Assembly: GCF_002165305.2 (NCBI RefSeq)
Contig: NZ_CP032286.1
Coordinates: 2,914,001-2,978,000 of the forward strand
Origin: Acinetobacter sp. WCHA55
GTDB lineage: Bacteria > Pseudomonadota > Gammaproteobacteria > Pseudomonadales > Moraxellaceae
Direction: 5' to 3'
DNA length: 64,000 bases
Numbering within the stretch: position 1 is the stretch's first letter; each line of letters starts with the position of its first letter. Made by a program: the position numbers and the translations under genes. A model generated the notes under the pieces. The model was given only the letters and a program-made list of their open reading frames with translations. It did not search any database and had not been told where the DNA came from. Of this stretch, positions 1 to 7,655 are shown piece after piece.

Positions 1-972
1 CGCCATGAATTGGTACAAAAGTCGATTGCGGCGAAGAAACGCATCGTCCTACCTGAAGGCGATGAGCCACGTACAGTTCAAGCTGCGGCCATTTGCCAAT
101 CTCGTGGTATTGCACACTGTATCTTATTGGCGAAACCAGAAGCTGTAGTAGAAGTGGCAAAAGCACGTGGTATTGAGCTTCCACATGACTTAGAAATTAT
201 CGATCCAGATTTAATTCGTGAAAACTATGTCGAAAAAATGGTGGAACTGCGTAAAGGCAAACTGAACGAGCTGCAAGCGCGTGAACAACTGCAAGACACT
301 GTCGTTATGGGCACCATGATGTTGGCGCTCGATCAAGTCGATGGTTTGGTTTCAGGTGCAATCCATACCACAGCCAATACTGTACGCCCAGCATTTCAAC
401 TGATTAAAACAGCGCCTGAGTACTCACTGGTCTCTTCCGTATTCTTTATGTTGTTACCTGATGAAGTCTATGTTTATGGCGACTGTGCGATTAACCCAGA
501 TCCAAACGCAGAACAACTCGCTGAAATCGCGATTCAATCGGCTGACTCAGCAAAAGCTTTTGGTTTAGACCCACGTATTGCAATGATCTCATACTCAACG
601 GGTACCTCTGGTGCTGGTGCTGAAGTTGAAAAAGTCGCTGAGGCAACACGCATAGCGAAAGAACGTCGTCCTGATTTGTTGATTGATGGACCGCTTCAGT
701 ACGATGCAGCATCGGTGGAAAGTGTTGGACGTTCGAAAGCGCCTGATTCTAAAGTTGCAGGTCGTGCAAATGTATTTATTTTCCCTGACTTAAACACAGG
801 AAATACAACCTATAAAGCCGTACAACGCTCTGCAAATGTTGTGAGTGTGGGCCCAATGTTGCAAGGTTTGAATAAACCTGTAAATGATTTGTCTCGTGGC
901 GCTTTGGTGGATGACATTGTGTTTACGATTGCACTGACTGCAATTCAAGCGGAACAGCAAGCAACTGCTTAA
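1..972 (+). CDS. pta: Phosphate acetyltransferase, C-terminal part (5' end outside window)
   Basis: This is the C-terminal catalytic domain of phosphate acetyltransferase, which interconverts acetyl-CoA plus phosphate and acetyl phosphate plus CoA in the cytoplasmic Pta-AckA acetate pathway. The reading frame is already open at base 1, so the gene begins upstream and about 323 codons are visible. Family-typical stretches include [15 protein letters not shown] near the start, [15 protein letters not shown] around residue 120, [11 protein letters not shown] around residue 200 and [16 protein letters not shown] around residue 260. The long form of the enzyme (about 700 residues with N-terminal DRTGG-type domains) is usual in proteobacteria, so most of the N-terminal half is missing here. 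A stem-loop terminator follows at 992-1026. Assignment is firm. Confidence 0.95.
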   Translation, partial: RHELVQKSIAAKKRIVLPEGDEPRTVQAAAICQSRGIAHCILLAKPEAVVEVAKARGIELPHDLEIIDPDLIRENYVEKMVELRKGKLNELQAREQLQDTVVMGTMMLALDQVDGLVSGAIHTTANTVRPAFQLIKTAPEYSLVSSVFFMLLPDEVYVYGDCAINPDPNAEQLAEIAIQSADSAKAFGLDPRIAMISYSTGTSGAGAEVEKVAEATRIAKERRPDLLIDGPLQYDAASVESVGRSKAPDSKVAGRANVFIFPDLNTGNTTYKAVQRSANVVSVGPMLQGLNKPVNDLSRGALVDDIVFTIALTAIQAEQQATA

Positions 973-991
973 ATCGAGTTGATATGATCCA

Positions 992-1026
992 AACCATCCA
1001 GCTAAACAGTTGGGTGGTTTTTTTTA
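992..1026 (+). terminator. Rho-independent terminator after pta
   Basis: AACCATCCA pairs with TGGGTGGTT (one G-T pair) around a short loop and is followed by an uninterrupted T-run, 20 bases after the pta stop. Confidence 0.8.
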
Positions 1027-1178
1027 TTTTATAGCGCATAACAATATGAAGCCAAAGCTTAACTGCTTTATATTTATGGGCATAATCAGAACACAGAAAA
1101 ATGGTAAGACTTTACTTTTCAGATACTTAAACAATATACTCAAGCCATATAATTAAATTCTAAATCATTGGTCTCATA

Positions 1179-2192
1179 ATGAATAAAAAATGGCTTCCAA
1201 TTCTACTGACAGCAACATTTTGTCTGACAGCATGCAGTGAGTCTAATCAACAGCAACAAATATCATCAGACTCAACACCAACACATAAAAACTTAAGTAC
1301 AGCCAATCCAACGGATATTAAAACTGATCTTGATACCTTGGATCAGGTTGCGAATAAAAACTCTCAAGCCATTTTGAATGCACAGGACGCACTTAAAGCA
1401 GCTCGTCAAAATAAAGAAGTCAATACGATCCCTGCCTTGCTAGAACAACTAAAAATCCATTCGCTTGCGTTTAATGCTGCATTAGACGCTGCAAACTTCA
1501 AAAGCCAAGAAGGTGCAGCGTTAAGTGAAAAGTTTAAGCAAGTCCATTTACTTGGCGTTGAACTGGCACAAGAAAATACTAAAAATCCACCACAGATGGA
1601 TCGCATCACTGGATTAGAAGCGCAAATCAGCGTGATACAACAAAGTTCTGTCAGTGAAATGAGAGCCTTACAACACATGATTTACCCTCAACTGAATTCA
1701 GGGGCATTAAACAACACTCGACAACAGGTAAAATCAGACCCTGAGCTCAATGTTACGGCTCATACTCCACCCCATAGCACCTCACATCTGAGTCAAGATA
1801 ATGCCGCAGACATTAAACATGACCTCATTGCTCTTAGAGCAGTATCTCAAGCAGCCAAACAAAAGGCTCAAGATTCTTTTATAGACATGCAAAATGCGAT
1901 AGACAGCGGTAATAGAAATGCGCTTATGAAGGCTGTTAAACAAACCACTACGCGAATTCATGATCTGAATCAAAAGTACGATGCTGTGACACTCAAAAGT
2001 TCAGAAGCCACAGTAGCTCGTGAAAAATTGAAAGAAGAAAATAATCTTCAAATTGAAATGGGTAATATCATCCTATCTGACTCACCAGATCGACAGAGGT
2101 TTGCTGAGTTGAGTAATAAACATGACAATTCTCAAAAAATGGTTGAGATTGAGATGGAAGCACTTCGGCTTAAAGCCAATACAGCGTCATGA
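1179..2192 (+). CDS. Lipoprotein with two tandem copies of a helical domain, function unknown
   Basis: This is a 337-residue predicted lipoprotein. The signal peptide ends in the lipobox LTAC, giving a lipidated Cys19. The rest is polar, helix-rich and Gln/Lys/Ala-rich. The mature protein contains an internal duplication with a constant offset of 165 residues: DIKTDLDTLDQV (46-57) matches DIKHDLIALRAV (211-222), FKSQEGAALSEKFK (107-120) matches LKSSEATVAREKLK (272-285), and EMRALQ (160-165) matches EMEALR (325-330). A Ser/Thr/His-rich linker at about 185-210 joins the copies. There are no catalytic motifs. The gene stands alone, with a weak hairpin (GCATTCA/TGAATGC, 2194-2218) behind it. The product is probably membrane-anchored in the periplasm; I do not recognise the family. 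Confidence 0.8.
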   Translation: MNKKWLPILLTATFCLTACSESNQQQQISSDSTPTHKNLSTANPTDIKTDLDTLDQVANKNSQAILNAQDALKAARQNKEVNTIPALLEQLKIHSLAFNAALDAANFKSQEGAALSEKFKQVHLLGVELAQENTKNPPQMDRITGLEAQISVIQQSSVSEMRALQHMIYPQLNSGALNNTRQQVKSDPELNVTAHTPPHSTSHLSQDNAADIKHDLIALRAVSQAAKQKAQDSFIDMQNAIDSGNRNALMKAVKQTTTRIHDLNQKYDAVTLKSSEATVAREKLKEENNLQIEMGNIILSDSPDRQRFAELSNKHDNSQKMVEIEMEALRLKANTAS

Positions 2193-2193
2193 T

Positions 2194-2225
2194 GCATTCA
2201 TGTATATTTGGTGAATGCTATTTTT
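2194..2225 (+). terminator. Weak terminator after the lipoprotein gene
   Basis: GCATTCA and TGAATGC form a 7-bp stem with an 11-base loop, followed by TATTTTTAG. The T-run is short. Confidence 0.45.
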
Positions 2226-2518
2226 AGTCGAAAAACGCCCTAATAGCTTTTGATAACTAGATGCTCCAATATAGCCCGCGACCATATCCATGACCCTATC
2301 TACCTTTTAAGTAGTGTACCGACTTGCCTCTTGGGTAAAATTCAAAAATGACATTAATCGAAAAAGTCGTCCCAGTTATATTTCGAAATATCAATCAAAC
2401 AACAGAAATATTAGTGTTTAAGCATCCAATTGCGGGTATTCAAATCGTAAAGGGTACAGTTGAGGTGAATGAAGAGTTGGAAACAGCGGCTCTGCGGGAG
2501 CTTTATGAAGAGTCTGGT

Positions 2519-2526
2519 ATTTTATC
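2519..2526. repeat. Left target-site duplication of the IS element
   Basis: ATTTTATC lies directly before the left IS end and is repeated exactly at 3826-3833. Eight-base duplications are typical of the IS256 family. Confidence 0.9.
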
Positions 2527-3825
2527 GAGGGCGTTCAAAGTTCTGTGTCAGTAAATTTGACTAGATTTTAATTATATCATCTAATCGACCTTCAAAGTAA
2601 ATGGATAATTGAGTAATGGTTTGTCCCCATTCCTGAATAGGCATTGTCCATTTTTCTGATGCCTGTTGAATACCAATATACAGTAATTTCATCAGACTAT
2701 CCTCATTGGGGAAAGCTCCTTTGGTTTTGGTTAGTTTGCGGAATTGACGATGTACGGCTTCAACGGCATTGGTGGTGTAAATCGGCTTCCTAATCGCTTT
2801 AGGGTATTTGAAATAGGCGGATAGTAGATGCCATTTGGTACGCCATGACTGAATGACCACACCATATTTTTCGCCCCATTTTTCTTCTAGCTCATCCAGT
2901 GCTACTTCTGCCGCCCCTTTGGTATCAGCACGGTAAATTGGCTTTAAATCAGCCATAAATGCCTTCTGATCTTTACTGGCAACATAGCGTAAAGAATTAC
3001 GGATTTGATGAACGATACACAGTTGTATTTCTGTTTGAGGGTAAATCGCTGCTATGGCTTCGGGGAAACCTTTTAGTCCATCTACACAGGCAATCAGAAT
3101 ATCCTGAACACCACGATTTTGTAGGTCTGTCAGTACACTAAGCCAATGGTTCGCCCCTTCGCTTTCCGACAAATGCAAGCCGAGTAGTTCCTTCTTACCT
3201 TCAACATTTAAAGCTAAAATGGTATAGATCGCTTTGCTCACATAAACACCTTTATCCTTCACTTTGTAATGTATGGCATCTAACCAAACAAAGGGATAAA
3301 TTGTATCGAGTGGGCGTTGTTTCCATGCTTGTAACTGAGGGAGGAGCTTATCTGTAATATTGGTGATAGCACCATCTGAAATCTCCAATCCATACATATC
3401 AGCAACATGCTTTTGAATATCACGATAGCTCATACCAAGTGCATAGAGTGATATGATTTTATTGTCAATTTCTTCTGATAATTTGGTCTGGTTCTTTTTA
3501 ACTAACTGTGGCTCAAATTCACCATTTCGATCTCTAGGGGTTTCAAGCTCAAATGAACCTGATGTAGATTTTACTGTCTTGCGAGTATAGCCATTGCGGC
3601 GATTACCTTGTTTCGGATTCGCTTCAATGTAATTCTCGATTTCTGCTTCAAGAGCAGCTTCGGTCAGCTGTTTAATTAAAGGGGTGAGTATGCCATTTTC
3701 TCCAGTCAGTGCTTGTCCTGACTGGAGTTGTTTTAAGGCTGTTTCAAAATCAAATGTAGTTGCCATAGTGCATCATTCCTGTTTTTAACAGTTTAAGGAA
3801 ATGACACAGTTTTTTGAACACTACC
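2527..3825 (-). mobile_element. IS256-family insertion sequence, complete, 1,299 bp
   Basis: The element carries one transposase gene on the minus strand and is bounded by imperfect inverted repeats of about 24 bp (17 of 24 match). The core GTTCAAA...CTGTGTCA at the left end (2533-2550) is mirrored as TGACACAG...TTTGAAC at the right end. It is flanked by perfect 8-bp direct repeats. Length, transposase type and duplication size all fit the IS256 family. Both ends and the transposase are intact, so the element could still be mobile. Its position splits a Nudix gene. Confidence 0.93.
2561..3766 (-). CDS. IS256-family (mutator-type) transposase
   Basis: This 401-residue DDE transposase is full length for the family. 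The catalytic triad is visible as D163 in VWLDAIHYK, D229 in ACVDGLKGF and E336 in TTNAVEAVHRQFRK. The family C/D-x2-H signature is present as CIVHQIRNSLRY at about 250-261, within the insertion domain between D229 and E336. The N-terminal region (1-150) should bind the terminal repeats. The start at 3766 leaves 59 bases to the right IS end, and the stop at 2561 leaves 34 bases to the left end. There is no frameshift or internal stop. Confidence 0.95.
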   Translation of the reverse strand: MATTFDFETALKQLQSGQALTGENGILTPLIKQLTEAALEAEIENYIEANPKQGNRRNGYTRKTVKSTSGSFELETPRDRNGEFEPQLVKKNQTKLSEEIDNKIISLYALGMSYRDIQKHVADMYGLEISDGAITNITDKLLPQLQAWKQRPLDTIYPFVWLDAIHYKVKDKGVYVSKAIYTILALNVEGKKELLGLHLSESEGANHWLSVLTDLQNRGVQDILIACVDGLKGFPEAIAAIYPQTEIQLCIVHQIRNSLRYVASKDQKAFMADLKPIYRADTKGAAEVALDELEEKWGEKYGVVIQSWRTKWHLLSAYFKYPKAIRKPIYTTNAVEAVHRQFRKLTKTKGAFPNEDSLMKLLYIGIQQASEKWTMPIQEWGQTITQLSIYFEGRLDDIIKI

Positions 3826-3833
3826 ATTTTATC
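3826..3833. repeat. Right target-site duplication of the IS element
   Basis: Second copy of ATTTTATC, directly after the right IS end. The Nudix reading frame resumes here. Confidence 0.9.
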
Positions 3834-4166
3834 TGCACATATTCACTCATATTTAGGTTTACATCATCCATCTGAGCAAGGCCCGAACTGGCATGTATTT
3901 ATCTGCCATAGCACAGAAGCTTTAAAAGAGCATTGGACACATTTTTGCAATGATGACGGTGGATTAGAATTTAATTTCTTTTGGCACCCTCTGTTTGAGT
4001 CACCAAGCGCTGAATGGCATCCATTATTCCAAGAATTACTAACGTTTATTAAATCAAAAATTGAACCCTAACTTGGAAAAGATTTTATATTCGTTAGAAC
4101 TAAAATAATGTGTATTAACAAAGATTTTATGTCTATTTTTTAATGGTAGTCACTATTCTTTTTAAT

Positions 4167-4670
4167 TTACTGACGGTCTTCGATCAACATATACACCATA
4201 TCAATCTCTGGACATGGATAGCCCATTGAAGTTAAAGCTGCTGTGACTTGTCCCCGATGATGCGTTGCATGGTTAAACACATGCAATAATGTAGCAGCAT
4301 AGGGCAGGCTCATTTCTTGTCCAGCCGATGTTTTGTAGTGTAAATCATGTCCAAACTTTTCCACATCAACATGTTTTAAAAAATCTATCCAATGGTGAGC
4401 CCTGCTTTCTAACTCAAACATGAGTTTATTTTTATCCCTCTCTACGATGGTATTTAACTTCAGTAGAGGCGATGGTTTCGATGAAAACCGAGGAAACCAT
4501 AGATAATGCTCCCCCACAAGCAAATGATTCAACGTTCCAGAAATAGTTTTGAAGAACAGTCCGCATTCAGCATTAAAATCTTCATCAGAGACATTTTTTA
4601 AAGCTTGGTTTAATTTTTGAGTAGACCATACGTTGTAACGAGCGAATAATTCAAACGTTTTTAAATCCAT
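4167..4670 (-). CDS. DinB-family putative metal-dependent protein
   Basis: This 167-residue cytoplasmic protein belongs to the DinB/YfiT four-helix-bundle family. The three expected metal-binding histidines are H49 (LNHLLVGEHYLW), H134 and H138 (VFNHATHHRGQ). N-terminal residues FARYNVWSTQKLNQAL are typical of the DinB start. Family members are thiol-dependent transferases or damage-induced proteins of unclear substrate, and nothing here narrows that down. It is transcribed alone, converging on the IS-interrupted Nudix gene and separated from the transporter gene upstream by about 110 bases. Confidence 0.8.
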   Translation of the reverse strand: MDLKTFELFARYNVWSTQKLNQALKNVSDEDFNAECGLFFKTISGTLNHLLVGEHYLWFPRFSSKPSPLLKLNTIVERDKNKLMFELESRAHHWIDFLKHVDVEKFGHDLHYKTSAGQEMSLPYAATLLHVFNHATHHRGQVTAALTSMGYPCPEIDMVYMLIEDRQ

Positions 4671-4779
4671 TTATAAAGCCATACATGCAGTTCTCTAAAA
4701 TGAGCATAATACACAGGATGAAAAACACCTAAGCCTTTCATTTATAGTGCAGAATATCTTTTAATTTTCTTGTACACAC

Positions 4780-5685
4780 TCAGCTTCGCTTCAACATTTG
4801 ACTCAGCCTCAACTTGGGTGCCTTGATAAAGAAAATTGCATTACCACATAAAATCAAAACCACCCCAATCACCGCATTTATATGCCATTGATACCCTTCC
4901 CAAAGGGTCGAAATCACCAAAGCCACCAACGGAAATAACAAGGTACTATAAGCTGCCTTGCCTGCCCCAATCCTTCCAACCAAATAAAAGTAGGCGGTAA
5001 AGCCAATCACTGAACCAAAAACAGCCAAATACAATAAAGCACTCACTGCACTAAATTCCATAGCGGGGAAAAACTCGTCGTGTTTAAATCCAGCAATCAA
5101 TGCCATCAGAAGTGAACCATATAGCATGCCATAAGCATTGGTCGTGAAAATATCCAGACCGTGTTTTTGATGACGCGCACTGATCATATTGCCCAGTGAA
5201 AAACCATAAGTGCCCAACACACAAAGACCAATCCCTATCAGCGTATGGTTGTTTAAGGTACTTCCCACCACATCATGCCAAAACAAAGCAATAATCCCCA
5301 ATCCACCTAGCAAAGCCGCAGGGTAAAAACGTGTAGAAACCTGTTGTTCAAAGAACAGTTTGGCATTGAGGGTATTAAAAATGACCGCCATTGAAAAAAT
5401 AACAGCCTCTAAACCACTGCTAATATATTGCACCGCATAGTAAAAACAGACAAAGTTAAAACCAAAAATACAGCACGCTTGTAACATACAAAACAGATGA
5501 TCTTTTACAGCCAATTTTTGCAATTTTCGGCACAACACAACAAAAGCAAACAACACCATAGCTGAAATAAAGAAACGCCAAAACACTGCCACATTGGTCG
5601 ATATTCCACTTTGTTGTTGCAGACTTATCGCAATCCATGTCGTTCCCCAAATCACGACCACCAAAGCATATAACAGCGCATTCAT
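4780..5685 (-). CDS. EamA/DMT-family transporter
   Basis: This is a 301-residue inner-membrane protein with about ten hydrophobic segments in two EamA repeats. The N-terminal repeat begins YALVVVIWGTTWIAISLQQ, whose WGT motif is typical of the drug/metabolite transporter family. The second repeat begins near residue 148 (HTLIGIGLCVLGTYGFSLGNM) and ends with a short basic tail (KAPKLRLSQMLKRS). Members export amino acids, metabolites or toxic compounds. The gene is divergent from the AraC-family regulator at 5863, with 177 bases between them, which suggests local control by that regulator. The substrate is unknown. Confidence 0.85.
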   Translation of the reverse strand: MNALLYALVVVIWGTTWIAISLQQQSGISTNVAVFWRFFISAMVLFAFVVLCRKLQKLAVKDHLFCMLQACCIFGFNFVCFYYAVQYISSGLEAVIFSMAVIFNTLNAKLFFEQQVSTRFYPAALLGGLGIIALFWHDVVGSTLNNHTLIGIGLCVLGTYGFSLGNMISARHQKHGLDIFTTNAYGMLYGSLLMALIAGFKHDEFFPAMEFSAVSALLYLAVFGSVIGFTAYFYLVGRIGAGKAAYSTLLFPLVALVISTLWEGYQWHINAVIGVVLILCGNAIFFIKAPKLRLSQMLKRS

Positions 5686-5862
5686 ACTCTTTCAATCCAA
5701 CTCAAACCACTCACGCTATTGTGCTTGGTTTAGCTGTCCCATTACTTGCACCTTCTTGTGGTCACTATCATGAACTTGTGGTTTTTTTACTGGTTTTCGG
5801 ATATAGATGACAAAATGACATCAAAGCCCTACACTCATTCTTCCATTCGGCACTGCGTATAG

Positions 5863-6735
5863 ATGATGAAATATCAGATTCTAGATCAATTACAACAGCA
5901 TAAAGCTCAACTCCTCAACTCGGTCGAACTGGGTTCGGGCATGCAGTTGGCCATGTGGCAAAACAACCAAGACCGCGTCAGTGTTTGCAGTAACCACCAT
6001 ACACTCAGTATGTATATTCAAGGTGGATATCATAGTTATCAAAAGACAGCTCAAGGCTGGCATAATGGCGGTGGGCCAGATCATATGTGTTTGATGCCAC
6101 AGGACTTTGAGTCAACATGGGATCTTCGTGATCCACTGACTTTTGTGCATCTGTACTATACTGAACAACACCTACAACGCGTCGCCGAACAGGTGTGGGA
6201 TCGTGAGCCGAGCCAAATTATTTTAAATCCACAAAGTTTCGTGGCCGACCCACAGATTTCGATGATCTACCGACACTTTTTACTCAATGGGGCTTGGCAG
6301 AACCGTGAAAATCATTTGCAGATGAGTACTGCCACGACACTTCTGCTCAATCATTTGATTAAAAATTATAGCCATACCGAGTGGCAAGCCCCTGAAGTCA
6401 AAGGCGGGCTGTCTCCATATAGCCTGAAACAGTTATTAGAATGGATTGATCAACATATTCAGCAAAGCTTGACCTTGTCAGATTTGGCCGAGCAAACGCA
6501 GCTCAGTGAGTACCATTTTGCCCATATGTTTAAGCAATCCATGCAAATGCCGCCACACCAATATGTGATGCAACGTCGACTTGAACTGGCACACCAAGCT
6601 CTACAGCAGACGACTGCCAATATGACGGAGATTTCAGAACAGTATGGATTTAGCTCCAGCAGCCATTTTAGTCATCGCTTTAAAAAGCACTTTGGCTACT
6701 CTCCATCCCAAATGCGGAAAAGTGAGAAAAATTAG
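5863..6735 (+). CDS. AraC-family transcriptional regulator
   Basis: This 290-residue protein has an N-terminal sensing region (about 1-180, cupin-like, not clearly related to a known ligand) and a C-terminal AraC/XylS double helix-turn-helix at about 190-285. Within it, LTLSDLAEQTQLSEYHFAHMFKQ is the first HTH and MTEISEQYGFSSSSHFSHRFKKHFGYSPSQMR is the second, with its strongly conserved family signature. Two adjacent ATGs could start translation. The gene is divergent from the EamA transporter, which is its likely target (inference). The stop is 23 bases from the end of the convergent gene at 6758. Confidence 0.88.
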   Translation: MMKYQILDQLQQHKAQLLNSVELGSGMQLAMWQNNQDRVSVCSNHHTLSMYIQGGYHSYQKTAQGWHNGGGPDHMCLMPQDFESTWDLRDPLTFVHLYYTEQHLQRVAEQVWDREPSQIILNPQSFVADPQISMIYRHFLLNGAWQNRENHLQMSTATTLLLNHLIKNYSHTEWQAPEVKGGLSPYSLKQLLEWIDQHIQQSLTLSDLAEQTQLSEYHFAHMFKQSMQMPPHQYVMQRRLELAHQALQQTTANMTEISEQYGFSSSSHFSHRFKKHFGYSPSQMRKSEKN

Positions 6736-6757
6736 ATCGGATAAACTCACATTCAGC

Positions 6758-7114
6758 TTATTTATCTAACATCAAAATAAAGCTCATCATTAGACTTGAC
6801 ATTAAAAAACCGAAAAATGCACTCATCACATAAGCTTTCCGACGCTCTTGAGCAGATTGGCTCAGGACTTGATGGCGCATTTCCATATGTTGCTTTTCTT
6901 CAAAAATCGTCATCTCGACATCGTTTTTAGGCGGAGCTTTTTTCAAAAGCAAAGGCAACATTGCAAGTATCATGCAGTAAAAATTAAATTTAAATATATC
7001 TTCGACAATGACATTGCCTGCATGTTTTTGAGCCATTAAATAAAACAGGAAAATAGACCACAAGAAAAAGCATCCGATAAATAGCAAGGCTGAAGTCGAG
7101 GAATAATATTTCAT
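6758..7114 (-). CDS. Small membrane protein, unknown function, behind an 8-bp repeat tract
   Basis: From the ATG at 7112-7114 the product is 118 residues. It has two hydrophobic segments near the N-terminus (LLFIGCFFLWSIFLFYLM and FNFYCMILAMLPLLL), a charged central part (ENDVEMTIFEEKQHMEMR region) and a last hydrophobic segment, AFFGFLMSSLMMSFILML. No Shine-Dalgarno is visible before this ATG; the bases just upstream are AACAAATACA, then the 8-bp repeat. The frame also stays open through the repeat to a TTG at 7294, but that extension consists largely of repeat-encoded residues and overlaps another small gene. I do not recognise the family. It is possibly cotranscribed with the 28-codon gene at 7240-7326. 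Confidence 0.65.
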   Translation of the reverse strand: MKYYSSTSALLFIGCFFLWSIFLFYLMAQKHAGNVIVEDIFKFNFYCMILAMLPLLLKKAPPKNDVEMTIFEEKQHMEMRHQVLSQSAQERRKAYVMSAFFGFLMSSLMMSFILMLDK

Positions 7115-7128
7115 TGTATTTGTTTGAA

Positions 7129-7208
7129 GATTTGAAGATTTGAAGATTTGAAGATTTGAAGATTTGAAGATTTGAAGATTTGAAGATTTGAAGATTTGAA
7201 GATTTGAA
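7129..7208. repeat. Ten perfect tandem copies of an 8-bp unit
   Basis: GATTTGAA (TTCAAATC on the minus strand) is repeated ten times without error, with a seven-base partial copy at 7122-7128. The tract ends 14 bases upstream of the ATG of the membrane protein at 6758-7114. A unit of 8 is not a multiple of 3, so loss or gain of one unit changes the reading frame across it. All three frames through the tract are open, each cycling through the same eight residues (FKSSNLQI). This is the form of a slipped-strand contingency repeat. Confidence 0.95.
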
Positions 7209-7239
7209 GAGAGCTTAAAACAAAAAAAGAAGATAAAGC

Positions 7240-7326
7240 TTAAGCCTGATCTTCTTTTTGACCGTACATCCAAGTCGCTGCTATATATACACAAAAGCCC
7301 GCAGCCATCACTAAACCTGTCAACAT
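7240..7326 (-). CDS. 28-codon single-span membrane peptide
   Basis: The open frame starts with ATG at 7324-7326 and encodes 28 residues: MLTG, then a hydrophobic span LVMAAGFCVYIAATWMY, then a polar tail GQKEDQA. A good Shine-Dalgarno (AGGA, 7335-7338) lies 8 bases before the ATG. A -10-like CATAAT (7355-7360) and a Pho box (7371-7388) lie upstream with classical spacing. Together these signals make a real gene likely despite the length. The layout (short N-terminus, one span, charged C-terminus) is that of small accessory subunits of membrane complexes such as CydX or KdpF, but I see no specific similarity and give no function. Confidence 0.65.
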   Translation of the reverse strand: MLTGLVMAAGFCVYIAATWMYGQKEDQA

Positions 7327-7655
7327 GTTCGATGTCCTATTCTTTGATGAATGCATTATGCGAAAGTTTTATGACAACTTTATGACAATGCTGTCATATT
7401 TCAAATATTATTATTTTTCCATTATATTCAATATCTTAAGAATAAAATCATATTCATAATCCGAATTTAAATGTGAAATATTTCTTTCAACTTAGGCATT
7501 TTTGTCATATTTACAATCGTTTATAACCTCATTTTCTGGTCAATTTTGTTCAACTATTAAACTTTCGCCCAAAGGCTGCGTAAAACATCCACAACATCGG
7601 CATTTTGTCTTATAATTTAGCCCGCTAGCTATCAGCCCGCTCAAGAGATATTTGT
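7327..7655. other. Intergenic region between the small-peptide gene and fumarase
   Basis: These 329 bases hold the Pho-box promoter reading left and the fumarase promoter reading right. Additional TGTCATA motifs occur at 7392-7398 and around 7505; the first of them forms a perfect inverted repeat with 7381-7387 (TATGACA-N4-TGTCATA). A TATAAT at 7611-7616 is the best -10 candidate for fumarase, with no strong -35. No further coding sequence is visible. Confidence 0.6.
7371..7388 (-). promoter_or_regulatory. Candidate Pho box (PhoB site) with -10 at 7355-7360
   Basis: The minus strand reads TTGTCATAAAGTTGTCAT, two TTGTCAT half-sites repeated every 11 bases. This is nearly the Pho box of E. coli phoA (CTGTCATAAAGTTGTCAC, known). 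A CATAAT follows 10 bases downstream, the spacing expected for a PhoB-activated promoter lacking a normal -35. The first gene downstream is the 28-codon peptide. Confidence 0.75.

Larger units (their letters stand above)
2348..4071 (+). pseudogene. Nudix hydrolase gene split by an IS256-family insertion
   Basis: The 5' part (2348-2526) encodes a Nudix domain with a full Nudix box: G-x5-E-x7-RELYEESGI, starting at KGTVEVNEE. The 3' part (3834-4071) encodes the missing C-terminus, ending LLTFIKSKIEP. Removing bases 2527-3825 and one copy of the 8-bp duplication joins the two parts in frame as ...EESGI-LSAHIHSYLG..., giving an uninterrupted 139-codon gene (138 residues), a normal length for a small Nudix pyrophosphohydrolase. 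The gene has no other visible damage, so the disruption is probably recent. The substrate cannot be told. The insertion falls directly after the catalytic box, so the 5' fragment may be translated but would lack the rest of the fold. Confidence 0.9.

Noticed and set aside
7129..7208. CRISPR array.
   Set aside because: The repeat unit is 8 bp with no spacers.
7115..7294. Upstream extension of the repeat-linked membrane protein to a TTG (178 residues).
   Set aside because: The extension is mostly repeat-encoded and overlaps the better supported 28-codon gene. It is mentioned only as a possible switch mechanism.
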